36,104 bases of DNA from Anaerolineaceae bacterium (GTDB lineage: Bacteria; Chloroflexota; Anaerolineae; JAAYZQ01), in contig JAAYZQ010000054.1 of the NCBI GenBank assembly GCA_012514775.1, positions 1 through 36,104 of the forward strand, in the 5' to 3' direction. How positions within the stretch are numbered: position 1 is the stretch's first letter; each line of letters begins with the position of its first letter. Below the pieces are notes generated by a model that was not told where the DNA came from, did not search any database, and saw only the letters and a list, made by a program, of their open reading frames with translations. A program made the position numbers and the translations under genes. Of this stretch, positions 14,716 to 23,333 are shown piece by piece.

Positions 14716-17471
14716 TCCGCCGCCGGTTCGTGAAAAATGACGGGCAGGTAGTAGTTGTATGGCCCGGCGATACGCACGTCGTGCACGGCCGTGGCCTGGC
14801 CCAGGCCCCAGTTCAGTTCGGCCGTGTTGCGGATCACCTGCCCCAGGCCGCCGTCGAGGAGCACGTCAAAGGAGACAATGACCCGGTCGGGCAGGGCCGG
14901 CAGCAGGGGGAGGTCCAGGATTTCGCCGGCGTGGCTCTGCCAGTAGACGGCATTGCCCTGCTGCCAGGCGGTGCCATAGGTTGCCGTCAGGTTGCCGGCA
15001 AAGGTCATGCCGGCCGGCAGCGTGTCGGTCATCACCACCAGGTCGCGCACGGCCCCGTCGCTGCCCACGGCCAGGAACAGGGCGGCCTGCTCCCCGGCCC
15101 GAGTCTCGGCCGGGCCTGCCTTGGCCAGGGTGAGGGGCGGCTGCACGTGTCGCAGCTCGACGGCCGTGGCCGGGAGCTGCGCCGCGGCGCCGTCCACGGC
15201 CAGGCTCTCGGCCACCGAGGTCGTGATCCAGCCGCCCGATCCGACCTGGAAGGTGGTCGTCAACGGGTGGGTGCTGTTGGGCGCAACCCCCTGCAAGCTC
15301 CATGCCAGGCTGTCCCCGCCGGGGCCGAATGTGACCGTGCCGGCGGCGGCCTCTGCGGACACCAGTGCCAGCTCGGCGCTCCAGCTCGCCGCCAGCGTCG
15401 CCGTGATGGTCTCTGAGAAGGTGGCGCCCACGCGGTCCACGACAGCGACGGTGTCTCCCGGGCGCACGTCGAGGGGGCCGGCCGGATGGGCTACGGGTTG
15501 GCCGTTGACGGAGACGCTCTGTTCCCAGCGGGGTACCGGCTCGGTGGCCATGCACAGGAACGACAGGTCGACGCTCAACGGATCCTGGCTCGGATCGTCG
15601 TGCCGGATGCGGACCGTGCCGCGCAGGGGCTGGACGGGAAGGGTGCTGGTGGGGGTGCACTGGAAGGTGACCTCCACCGTGCGCGACTGGCCCGGGGCCA
15701 GGGTGTCGCTCACCGGCGCCGTGCTAACCCAGGGCACGATGAGAGAGCCGGCGGCGGCGTAGCAGTCCAGGTAGCCCCAGCCGTATTCGTAGTTGGGATA
15801 CGGGCTCGCGCCCGCGCAGGCCGGCCGGCCACAATCCCCGGCGTTCCAGGTGGCCAGCAGGCTGCGGTCGGCCGTCTGTTCCAGGATGGTGAACGTGGCC
15901 CCCAGGTCGCCGACGAGGGCCGGCTGGAGCGACCAGAGAAGGGCGGCGCAGCCCGCCGCGTGAGGGCTGGAGGCCGAGGTGCCGGTCATGGTAGTGTAGT
16001 AGCCCGCGTTCCTGCTTGCCGTCTGGGCGTAGGTTGGGGCGTTGAGGTTGGGCTTGACCTGGTGCAGGAAGGGATCGCAGCCCGGCGGATTGGCGTGGCA
16101 GCTCGGACCGCCGCCATAGGGGTTCTTGCCCGACGGGTAATGGGCCGCCGCGGCCAGGGCGGGCATCATGTCGCCGGGGTCGCCGAGGCCGCCGCACAGG
16201 CTGCTGTTGCCGGCGGCAAAGACGGGCAGTATGCCGGCCGCCTGCCAGGCCTCCACGTAGGCCAGGTACCAGGGGTCGCAGCCGTCGCCACCCCAGGAGT
16301 TGTTGACGATGTGGGGCCGCAGGTCGGGGTTGGCGCCGGTGACGCCGTCGGTCCGCGTGGGGGCGATCATCCAGTCGCCACAGGCCATGAGGGCGTCTTC
16401 GGTGCAGGTGTTCGTGTCCTTGTCGTCGCAGCCCTGGCAGGCGATCCACCGGGCGCCGGGCGCCACGCCGATCTGTTCGACGAGGTCCTCGGTCTCGCCC
16501 ACCGCCAGGCCCGCGGCGCCCGTGCCGTGGCCGCTCCAGTCGCAGGGCGCCGATCCATCGCCGCAGGCGAGCAGGTTCGGCTGGAGCCAGCTGTAGTCGT
16601 GGACGAAGGTGCCGTCGCCCACGTTGCCGCGGTACTGGCGCACCAGGGCCTCGTGCTCGTAGTTGACGCCCGTGTCGACGATGCCTACGACGACGGACCC
16701 GCCACGCACGCCCAGCTCCTGCCACACCCGCGCCGCCTCGGTACCGAACAGCCCGCGGTTGGGATCCAGCTCACCCAGGTTCCAGCCAACGCTATCGGGC
16801 GCGGCGGCCTCGACGGCGGCCTCCGCATCGGCCAGCGGATAGGCGCGCACGGCCCGCAGGCGGGCCACGTCGCCCCGGGCGGCCAGCCACGCCACGTCAT
16901 CCGCGGAGCCGTCCTCGATCAGCACCGCGTTGTTGACGAGAAAGGTACGCGCCGGCAAGCCGCGGGTATGGGCATAGCGGACCACGGGCTCTTGCGCCCG
17001 CGAGGCGGCCAGGAGCGTCTCGTAGACGTACCTGCCCCGCTCCGTCCAGTCCAGGATGCGGTGGGCGGCGCTGAGGTCGGCCTGGGCGCGCATCTGCACA
17101 AAGAAATCGACCGTGCCCACCGCCCGCAGCTCGGCCCCGATGCGGGGATCGACCTGCACCGGGCCCTCCAGGGCGCGGAGGGCCCCTGCCGCGCTGGTGA
17201 CAGCTGCCGGGCCGTCCAGGGGGATCGCGGACTCGAAGACGTAAAAGTGCAAGGGGCCGCTGCCAACGTTGGTCAGCGTCAGGGTGCGGGTGACGGTGCC
17301 GGGCTCCACCGCCGTGGCGCTGAGGGCCAGGGAATCGATGGCGATTTGTGGCTGGGAGCCTGCCGGCTGGAAGCCTGCTCGAGCGGGATGGCCGGGCACC
17401 GCCAGCAGGAAACACAGGAGCATGCCCAGCGCCAGGACCACGACGGCCAAAGCCGGACGTCTCTCTTCCAT
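14712..17471 (-). CDS. Secreted subtilase (S8) with DUF11-like C-terminal domain
   Basis: A 919-aa extracellular serine protease. It has a signal peptide (1-32), an Ig-like strand-rich region (about 40-80), a propeptide-like region to about 225, then the S8 domain (about 240-600). The triad is D266 (GIVDTGVN), H315 (SGHGTG) and S499 (GTSASSPHAAG), with oxyanion N422 (AAGNSS). Many Cys sit in surface inserts (303-356, 397-465). C-terminal beta domains follow, the last (about 790-905) like DUF11 with DTLPAGMTF and NTAELNWG. The tail begins Y-L-P-V-I at 908. ATG 17471 follows GGGGGAGG; an earlier in-frame start would add 23 basic residues ahead of the signal peptide. It is coupled to the downstream M14 gene. 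Confidence 0.93.
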   Translation of the reverse strand: MEERRPALAVVVLALGMLLCFLLAVPGHPARAGFQPAGSQPQIAIDSLALSATAVEPGTVTRTLTLTNVGSGPLHFYVFESAIPLDGPAAVTSAAGALRALEGPVQVDPRIGAELRAVGTVDFFVQMRAQADLSAAHRILDWTERGRYVYETLLAASRAQEPVVRYAHTRGLPARTFLVNNAVLIEDGSADDVAWLAARGDVARLRAVRAYPLADAEAAVEAAAPDSVGWNLGELDPNRGLFGTEAARVWQELGVRGGSVVVGIVDTGVNYEHEALVRQYRGNVGDGTFVHDYSWLQPNLLACGDGSAPCDWSGHGTGAAGLAVGETEDLVEQIGVAPGARWIACQGCDDKDTNTCTEDALMACGDWMIAPTRTDGVTGANPDLRPHIVNNSWGGDGCDPWYLAYVEAWQAAGILPVFAAGNSSLCGGLGDPGDMMPALAAAAHYPSGKNPYGGGPSCHANPPGCDPFLHQVKPNLNAPTYAQTASRNAGYYTTMTGTSASSPHAAGCAALLWSLQPALVGDLGATFTILEQTADRSLLATWNAGDCGRPACAGASPYPNYEYGWGYLDCYAAAGSLIVPWVSTAPVSDTLAPGQSRTVEVTFQCTPTSTLPVQPLRGTVRIRHDDPSQDPLSVDLSFLCMATEPVPRWEQSVSVNGQPVAHPAGPLDVRPGDTVAVVDRVGATFSETITATLAASWSAELALVSAEAAAGTVTFGPGGDSLAWSLQGVAPNSTHPLTTTFQVGSGGWITTSVAESLAVDGAAAQLPATAVELRHVQPPLTLAKAGPAETRAGEQAALFLAVGSDGAVRDLVVMTDTLPAGMTFAGNLTATYGTAWQQGNAVYWQSHAGEILDLPLLPALPDRVIVSFDVLLDGGLGQVIRNTAELNWGLGQATAVHDVRIAGPYNYYLPVIFHEPAAE

Positions 17472-17549
17472 TTCCGCCTCCCCCTCAGGGTGCTTGTGGC
17501 GCTCTGCCCGCCGGGCCGGTCGGTGGGAGGACGGCGGCAAGGGCCCGGA

Positions 17550-20500
17550 TCAGGACAGGCTTTCGGAGATGGCTTGCAGGGCAGCGATGAGCGATGTACG
17601 CCAGCGATCCTCCTCGTCGAGGGGGATCCAGACGGCCCGGCGCGAGACCCGCCCGCGATCTCCCAGGCGGCGCTGCAGGCGCTCGCGGTCGACTTCTTCC
17701 AGGCTGTCGGCGCGGATGACGACCTGGCCCTCCTCGATGACGATGGCCTTTGCCTCGGCCCGCAGGGCGTGGAGCTTGAGCTGAAGGAGGAAGAAGAGGT
17801 TCTCGGCCTCGGGTGGGAGGGGGCCAAAGCGGTCTTTCAGCTCGGCCTCCAGGTCGTCGACCTCCTGCTGGGTAGCCAGGCTGGCCGAGCGGCGATAGAG
17901 CTGGAGGCGCAGGTTGCTGTCGGGCACATAGTCAGTGGGCATGTAGGCCGCCAGGGGCAGGTTGATCTGCACCGTCGATTCCAGGGGCTGGACGTAGGCC
18001 GCGGCCTCTTCGGCCGCCGGGCCGCCCCCGCGACCGTCGCTGCTTGGGCGCTGGGAGCGGGCCCCTTGTACGGCCCGGGCCAGGAGCCGCGTATAGAGGT
18101 CAAAGCCCACGGCGGCGATGTGGCCGTGCTGCCGCGCGCCCAGCAGGTCGCCGGCGCCCCGGATCTCCAGGTCGCGCATGGCGATGCGCATGCCGGCGCC
18201 CAATTCGCTGGCCTCGGCGATGGTCGCCAGGCGCTGGCGCGCCGTCTCGCTCAACGTCGACATGGCCGGGTGCAGGAAATAGGCATAGGCGCGCCGGGCG
18301 CCGCGACCCACCCGCCCGCGGAGCTGGTAGAGCTGGGCGAGGCCAGAGTGGTCGGCGCGGTTGACAATGAGCGTGTTGGCGTTGGGAATGTCCAGGCCGC
18401 TCTCGATGATGCTGGTGCATACCAGGACGTCCACCTTGCCTGCCGCAAAGTCGAGCATGACGCGCTCCAGCTCCCGCTCGGCCATCTGGCCGTGGCCCAC
18501 CGCCACCCGGGCCTCGGGCACCAGCTTGCGCACCCGCTGGGCCATCTGGTAGATGCCCATGACCCGGTTGTGGACAAAATAGACCTGGCCGCCCCGGTCC
18601 AGCTCGCGCAAGATGGCCTGGCGGATGAGCGTTTCGTCGTACTCGCCCACGTGGGTGCGCACCGGCAGCCGCTCGTCGGGCGGCGTGTCGATGGTGCTCA
18701 TGTCGCGCACGCCCGAGAGCGACATGTGCAGCGTGCGGGGGATAGGCGTGGCCGTCAAGGTCAGGACGTCCACCTCCTTGCGCATCTGCTTCAGGCGCTC
18801 CTTGTGGCCCACACCAAAGCGCTGCTCCTCGTCAATGATCAGCAGCCCCAGGTCCTTGAACTGAACGTCGTCGGACAGCAGCCGGTGGGTGCCGATGACA
18901 ATGTCGACCCCTCCGTCGGCAACCTTCTTGACCACGTCCTCCTGCTTCTTGCGGGTCAGGAACCGGGAGAGGACCTCCACCGAGACGGGAAAGGAGCTGA
19001 GGCGCTCGGTAAAGGTCTGGTAATGCTGCTGGGCCAGGACGGTGGTGGGCACCAGGATGGCCACCTGCTTGCCATCCATGACCGCCTTGAAGGCCGCCCG
19101 CAGGGCCACCTCGGTCTTGCCATAGCCCACGTCGCCTATGATGAGGCGGTCCATGGGCCGGCCTTGCTCCATGTCGGCCTTGATCTCGTCGAGGGCCTGG
19201 GCCTGGGCGTCGGTCTCGATGTAGGGGAACGAGGCCTCCAGCTCGGCCTGCCACAGGGTGTCGGCGGCAAAGGCGTGGCCTTCCACCACTTCGCGGGCGG
19301 CGTACAGCGACAGTAGCTCGCCGGCGATCTCTTCCACCGCCCGTTGCGTGCGGGCCTTGACCTGCTCCCATTCGGCCGTGCCCAGGCGGTTGACCTGGGG
19401 CTGGTGGTCCGACACGCCCACGTAGCGGCTGAGGCGGTCGGCCTGGTAAACCGGCACGTACAGCTTGTCGCCCGCTGCGTACTCGACCAGGAGGTACTCG
19501 CGCTCCGAGCCGTCAAAGCCCATCTTGGTGAGGCCGCGGAAGAGGCCAATGCCGTGCTCGACGTGCACCACGTAGGTGCCGGGCTGCACGTCGGCGAAAA
19601 AGGTCTCGGGGGCCGTGGGTCGCGAGCGGCGGGCGCGGCGCGGCGCGGGCCTGGCCCAGCCAAAGACCTCGGCGTCGGTGAGCAAATCCAGCACCGGCGG
19701 CGCCTCTTCTTCCAGGTGCAGCTTCCAGCCCTCGGCCAGGGTGCCCCGCACCAGGGCCAGGCTGCCGGACGGGGGCGGCTCGTCCACGTTCTCCAGGGGT
19801 GGCGCGGCCACGCCCCGCTCTTCCAGCAGCTCGCAGATGCGGCTGGCCTGGCGGCTGACGACCACCAACCTGCGGCCGGCGGCGCGCATCTCCTGGAAGC
19901 CGTCCAGCACGCGCTTGAGCTGCCCGCCGTAGCGCTCGCCATAGCCAAAGAGCTGGCTCAGGAGCCCCTCTTCTTCGCGCTGCCCGCGCCCACCCAGAGC
20001 CAGCAGGGGGCGCGCCAGGAGCGATGCCTTCACCTCGTCCCAGGTATGATACGGTGCCGGGAAGTTGGTGGGCAGCTCGCCGGCCTTGATCAGGTCGGCC
20101 TGGAGCGCCTGCGCCTGGCGGTCCATGTCCACGGTGGTGGCCATGAAAGCGTCCCAGTCGTCCACCAGTGTCAGGCCCCCGGCGGGCAAATAGTCCAGGA
20201 GGGTGGCCGGGAAGGAGTAGAAGAAGGGCAGGTAGAAGGCAATGCCCCGGAAATAGAGCCCCTGCTCCAGGTGGGCCAGGTCCTCCTGGTATTCCATGCG
20301 TGCCGGCGGATGGCACAGGCTGAGGTCCAGCTCGGCGACACGGGGGCTGGTCTGCACCGCCAGGCGCGGTAGGGCTTCGCTGGCGGGGGCCAGCACAAAG
20401 CGGTCGATCTGCTCCAGGGTGCGCTGCGTGGTGGGATCAAAGATGCGCAGGCTGTCGATCTCGTCGCCAAAGAGCTCGATGCGCACCGGCTGCACCAGGT

Positions 20501-21098
20501 TGGGCGGAAAGACGTCCACCAGCCCGCCGCGCCGGCTAAACGTCCCCGGCTCGTCGACGACGGGCTCGGGCCGGTAGCCGTGGGCCACCCAGGTTTCGAC
20601 GGTGCGCTGGAGGTCGATCTCCTGGCCGCGATGATACTCGCGCAGCCCCTGGCGAAATTCGCGCACGGGCAGGGTCTTGTGCATCAGCGCCCGCGCCGAG
20701 GCAACGACCACGGGCGCCTGCTCGTCGCCCGGGCGCAGCAGGGAGGTGAGGGCCAGGATCCGGTCGCTGATCGTCTCTCGAGACCAGGGAACCCGCTCGT
20801 AGGGCAGCGCGTCGGGCTCGGGGAAGGCATAGATCCGGTTGGCGCCGGTCCATACCCGCAGTTGCTCCGTCCACTGGCTCACCCGCTCGGCCCTGGTGGT
20901 CAGGACGATCAGGGGCAGGTTCGCCTGCTGGTGCAGGGCCGCGGCCAGGTAGGGCCGGGCCGGGGTGATGACACCCAGCCCCTGGGATGGATCGCCCTCC
21001 GGGAAGAGATCCCCGAGCCGGCCCTCCTCCAGGGCCCGGGCCAGGCGCTGGTAGGCCGGGGCCTGCCGGACAAAGGGCAAAAGGCCGGAAAGGTTCAT
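17550..21098 (-). CDS. mfd: Transcription-repair coupling factor Mfd
   Basis: A 1182-aa ATP-dependent DNA translocase that removes RNA polymerase stalled at lesions and recruits UvrA. Domains in order are the UvrB-like N-terminal region (1 to about 350), the CarD-like RNA polymerase interaction domain (about 495-565, GTYVVHVEHGIGLFRG), helicase domain 1 with GDVGYGKTE (655-663) and DEEQ (756-759), TATPIPRTL, helicase domain 2 with TSIIESGLDIPN, and the C-terminal TRCF domain. Length and motifs are complete. ATG 21098 overlaps the pth stop as ATGA, so the two are coupled. The subtilase gene begins 78 bases after its stop, with no terminator visible between. Confidence 0.98.
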   Translation of the reverse strand: MNLSGLLPFVRQAPAYQRLARALEEGRLGDLFPEGDPSQGLGVITPARPYLAAALHQQANLPLIVLTTRAERVSQWTEQLRVWTGANRIYAFPEPDALPYERVPWSRETISDRILALTSLLRPGDEQAPVVVASARALMHKTLPVREFRQGLREYHRGQEIDLQRTVETWVAHGYRPEPVVDEPGTFSRRGGLVDVFPPNLVQPVRIELFGDEIDSLRIFDPTTQRTLEQIDRFVLAPASEALPRLAVQTSPRVAELDLSLCHPPARMEYQEDLAHLEQGLYFRGIAFYLPFFYSFPATLLDYLPAGGLTLVDDWDAFMATTVDMDRQAQALQADLIKAGELPTNFPAPYHTWDEVKASLLARPLLALGGRGQREEEGLLSQLFGYGERYGGQLKRVLDGFQEMRAAGRRLVVVSRQASRICELLEERGVAAPPLENVDEPPPSGSLALVRGTLAEGWKLHLEEEAPPVLDLLTDAEVFGWARPAPRRARRSRPTAPETFFADVQPGTYVVHVEHGIGLFRGLTKMGFDGSEREYLLVEYAAGDKLYVPVYQADRLSRYVGVSDHQPQVNRLGTAEWEQVKARTQRAVEEIAGELLSLYAAREVVEGHAFAADTLWQAELEASFPYIETDAQAQALDEIKADMEQGRPMDRLIIGDVGYGKTEVALRAAFKAVMDGKQVAILVPTTVLAQQHYQTFTERLSSFPVSVEVLSRFLTRKKQEDVVKKVADGGVDIVIGTHRLLSDDVQFKDLGLLIIDEEQRFGVGHKERLKQMRKEVDVLTLTATPIPRTLHMSLSGVRDMSTIDTPPDERLPVRTHVGEYDETLIRQAILRELDRGGQVYFVHNRVMGIYQMAQRVRKLVPEARVAVGHGQMAERELERVMLDFAAGKVDVLVCTSIIESGLDIPNANTLIVNRADHSGLAQLYQLRGRVGRGARRAYAYFLHPAMSTLSETARQRLATIAEASELGAGMRIAMRDLEIRGAGDLLGARQHGHIAAVGFDLYTRLLARAVQGARSQRPSSDGRGGGPAAEEAAAYVQPLESTVQINLPLAAYMPTDYVPDSNLRLQLYRRSASLATQQEVDDLEAELKDRFGPLPPEAENLFFLLQLKLHALRAEAKAIVIEEGQVVIRADSLEEVDRERLQRRLGDRGRVSRRAVWIPLDEEDRWRTSLIAALQAISESLS

Positions 21099-21766
21099 GC
21101 CGGCCGCTCCTCGCCGGGAGTCCGCCCGGCTTCCCTCACGGTGGGGGGCGGGTCAGCCTCGCCCTCCTGGACGAAGGGCCGGTTGTAGCGGTCCATGGCC
21201 GCCACGATCCCCTCCGCCAGCCAGGTCTCGATGGCGGTCACCGCCTGGTCGATGACCGGGGCCACGATCTCGGCCTCCTCCTGGGAGAAGGGATGCAGGA
21301 CATAGTCGGCCGGGTCCATTTTCCCCGGGGGGCGGTCGATGCCCACCCGCAGCCGGGGGAACCCCTGGCTGCCCAGCGCCTCGATGATGGAGCGCATGCC
21401 GTTGTGCCCGCCCGCGCCGCCTTCGGGCCGCAGGCGCAGGCGCCCCAGGGGCAGGTCCAGCTCGTCGTATACGACCAGGATCTGCTGCGGCGGGACCTTG
21501 TGCCAGCGGGCCAGGCGACCGACGGCCTGGCCGCTGCGGTTCATAAAGGTCTGCGGCTTGGCCAGGATCACCCTGCGGCCGGCGATGCGGCCCTGGGCGG
21601 TGTGCGCCCGGGTCAGCTTGGCGCGCGAAAAGGCCAGGCCGTGGGCCCTTGCCAGGGCGTCCACCACCCGGAAGCCGACGTTGTGACGGTGCCGGGCATA
21701 TTCCGCTCCCGGATTGCCCAGGCCTATCACGAGGGCCAGTGACTGCGTGGCATCTCGCTGGGACAC
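21095..21766 (-). CDS. pth: Peptidyl-tRNA hydrolase
   Basis: A 223-aa Pth that recycles tRNA from dropped-off peptidyl-tRNAs. Catalytic and binding residues are N18 (GLGNPG), H28 (RHNVGF), N76 (FMNRSG), D101 (YDELDLPLG) and N122 (GGHNGMRSI), matching E. coli N10, H20, N68, D93 and N114. The C-terminal 35 residues (Glu/Pro-rich, after RYNRPF) extend past the usual end. The start is GTG 21766-21764, one base after the stop of the preceding gene, with GAGGA about 8 bases upstream. Longer in-frame readings further upstream overlap the neighbouring gene and look like antisense composition. The stop overlaps mfd by ATGA. Confidence 0.95.
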   Translation of the reverse strand: MSQRDATQSLALVIGLGNPGAEYARHRHNVGFRVVDALARAHGLAFSRAKLTRAHTAQGRIAGRRVILAKPQTFMNRSGQAVGRLARWHKVPPQQILVVYDELDLPLGRLRLRPEGGAGGHNGMRSIIEALGSQGFPRLRVGIDRPPGKMDPADYVLHPFSQEEAEIVAPVIDQAVTAIETWLAEGIVAAMDRYNRPFVQEGEADPPPTVREAGRTPGEERPA

Positions 21767-21767
21767 G

Positions 21768-22505
21768 TCAGTCCTCGTAGACCCCCATGCTTTCCCTGCC
21801 GCGGCGGACCAGCCCGCGGACCAGGGAGACGATCCCGCCCTTGAGGCCAAAGAGCAGCCCGATGGCGACAAAGGCCGCCAGGGTGGCGCCCGCGCCCCAG
21901 CAGGCCGCGCCGCTGACGCTGGTGAAGGGCATGTCGGACGGCTCCGGGGTGTCGGTGGGCGAAGAGGTGGGCAAGGGCGTGCTCGTCGGCCGTGGCGTGG
22001 GGCTGGACACCGTCGGCACGGCAATGAGCACCGTCGGCGTCGGCGCCGGAGTGTCTGTCGCCCGCGACGGGGTGGGCGTTACGGCTGCCTCGGGGGTGGG
22101 CGTGTCGGTGGGAAAGGTGTTGGACACCTGGACGCCCCGCACAAAGTATTCGTCATAGTTGCCGTCGAGGCGCACGACGCGCAGGCGCAGGCTGTAGACG
22201 CCGTCAGGGATCAGGGTCGTGTCCCAAAGCCCCAACCGGCCCTGGATCACGGGCACGCCAAAGGGAGAGCCTCCGATGGGTGTCCACGAGTCGCCGGGGT
22301 TGGGCTCGGGCCCGTAGTGAAGCTCGTATTTCTGAAATTGTTCGTGGGCGGCGCTGCCTTCAATGGGCACCTGGCCCCGAACCTGTGCGCGGTCGCGGGG
22401 TGAGGTTATCTGACCCACCGGCTGAGCCAGAGCGAGCCCCGCAGGGATCGCCAGGCAGAGCAAGAGCCACACGATTGGTACGATGCCGGCAATAGTCCTC
22501 TTCAT
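21768..22505 (-). CDS. Membrane-anchored exported protein with Thr/Pro-rich stalk
   Basis: A 245-aa exported protein. It has a signal peptide (1-27, MKRT then hydrophobic), an Ig-like or penicillin-binding-protein-C-like beta domain (about 28-130, beginning GQITSPRDRAQVRGQVPIEG), a low-complexity Thr/Pro/Ser stalk (about 131-192), a transmembrane helix (about 200-222) and a basic cytoplasmic tail. It therefore projects a small beta domain from the membrane. Function unknown. ATG 22505 has GGAGGA 8 bases upstream and a good promoter. It is the first gene of the pth-mfd unit, one base separating its stop from the pth start. Confidence 0.85.
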   Translation of the reverse strand: MKRTIAGIVPIVWLLLCLAIPAGLALAQPVGQITSPRDRAQVRGQVPIEGSAAHEQFQKYELHYGPEPNPGDSWTPIGGSPFGVPVIQGRLGLWDTTLIPDGVYSLRLRVVRLDGNYDEYFVRGVQVSNTFPTDTPTPEAAVTPTPSRATDTPAPTPTVLIAVPTVSSPTPRPTSTPLPTSSPTDTPEPSDMPFTSVSGAACWGAGATLAAFVAIGLLFGLKGGIVSLVRGLVRRGRESMGVYED

Positions 22506-22540
22506 CAATCATATCCTCCGCACGATGGGAGCAGCTTACA

Positions 22541-22569
22541 AGTGTAGCACAGAACAGGTGGTATGACAA
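22541..22569 (-). promoter_or_regulatory. Sigma-70 promoter of the anchored protein-pth-mfd unit
   Basis: Minus strand TTGTCA (22569-22564), 17-bp spacer, TACACT (22546-22541). Leader of about 30 bases. It is the only clear minus-strand promoter I see upstream of the block 22505 to 12967. Confidence 0.75.
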
Positions 22570-22595
22570 AACGGGAGGTGTTTAAAGGACAACGG

Positions 22596-23204
22596 CTACA
22601 ACAGGTCTAGGGCCAGCTTGACGGCAAATCCGAGGAGAAAGAGGCCCACGGCGCGGTTGAGCCACAGGCTCAGGCGCGGCGAGAGCGCCCGCTCCAACAG
22701 GTGGCCCGCCAGGGCTACGCCCGTGAGAAAGAGCAGGGTGGCGACCACGCAACCGGTGGCAAACAGCACCACGCCGCCGGAGCCGCCCTCGAAAGTGCGG
22801 GCCGACATCATGGCGCCCAGCACCCCGGCCCAGAAGAGGATGGTCAAGGGGTTCGTCATGGTCAGGCCGGCGCCAAAGCTGAAACTCCTGGCCAGCGAGC
22901 CGCTGTGTTGCTGGCGCTCCACCGGCCCGGGGCGCGATAGCAAGTAGCGCATGCCAAAGAAGAGGAGCAGCGCGACGCCCGCCAGGCCGACAACGAGCCG
23001 CGCGGCCTCCAACTGGAGGAGCGCCGAGACGCCGAGCACCGACAACAGGATGTAAAAGGCATCCACCAGGGCCACGCCCCAGACCATGGCAAAAGCGTGG
23101 CGAAAGCCCTGGGTCAGGCCCTTGTGCAACACGGCGACGCACACCGGCCCGACCGAGATCTGCAGCAGCAGGCCGAAACCCAACCCCTCGAATAGTTCTT
23201 TCAT
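22596..23204 (-). CDS. LysE-family exporter
   Basis: A 202-aa integral membrane protein of the LysE/RhtB superfamily, which exports amino acids or other small solutes. Hydrophobic segments lie at about 6-26, 37-60, 66-88, 113-133, 145-168 and 181-202. The family's N-terminal GP motif is at 19-20 (SVGPVCVAVLHKG) and the TNPLTILFW segment at 117-125. ATG 23204 gives the expected N terminus; a longer in-frame reading adds non-membrane residues. Its ribosome site is weak (AGGG). Not clearly in an operon: a perfect hairpin (23280-23316) separates it from the L,D-transpeptidase gene. Substrate unknown. Confidence 0.85.
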   Translation of the reverse strand: MKELFEGLGFGLLLQISVGPVCVAVLHKGLTQGFRHAFAMVWGVALVDAFYILLSVLGVSALLQLEAARLVVGLAGVALLLFFGMRYLLSRPGPVERQQHSGSLARSFSFGAGLTMTNPLTILFWAGVLGAMMSARTFEGGSGGVVLFATGCVVATLLFLTGVALAGHLLERALSPRLSLWLNRAVGLFLLGFAVKLALDLL

Positions 23205-23279
23205 GCCCTGGCTCTCCGTGGCCGCGGCGCGTTCCCCTGGCCGCGAGGCGGTCGTTGCCCCGCACTGCCGGCCATGCAA

Positions 23280-23316
23280 GGTGGGCCGCTGCAAGGCCAT
23301 CTCGCAGCGGCCCACC
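23280..23316 (-). terminator. Perfect 13-bp hairpin without T run (terminator-like)
   Basis: GGTGGGCCGCTGC and GCAGCGGCCCACC pair perfectly around an 11-base loop, 17 bases after the L,D-transpeptidase stop. No U tract follows on either strand, so it may be a 3'-end stabilising hairpin or a weak terminator. Confidence 0.45.
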
Positions 23317-23333
23317 CCGCGGCAGCCGTGATC

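Noticed and set aside
15486..19316. A 1276-codon open frame on the plus strand
   Set aside because: It lies antisense to the subtilase and mfd genes, which have clear families and motifs; its composition is that of a GC-rich shadow frame and it resembles no domain.
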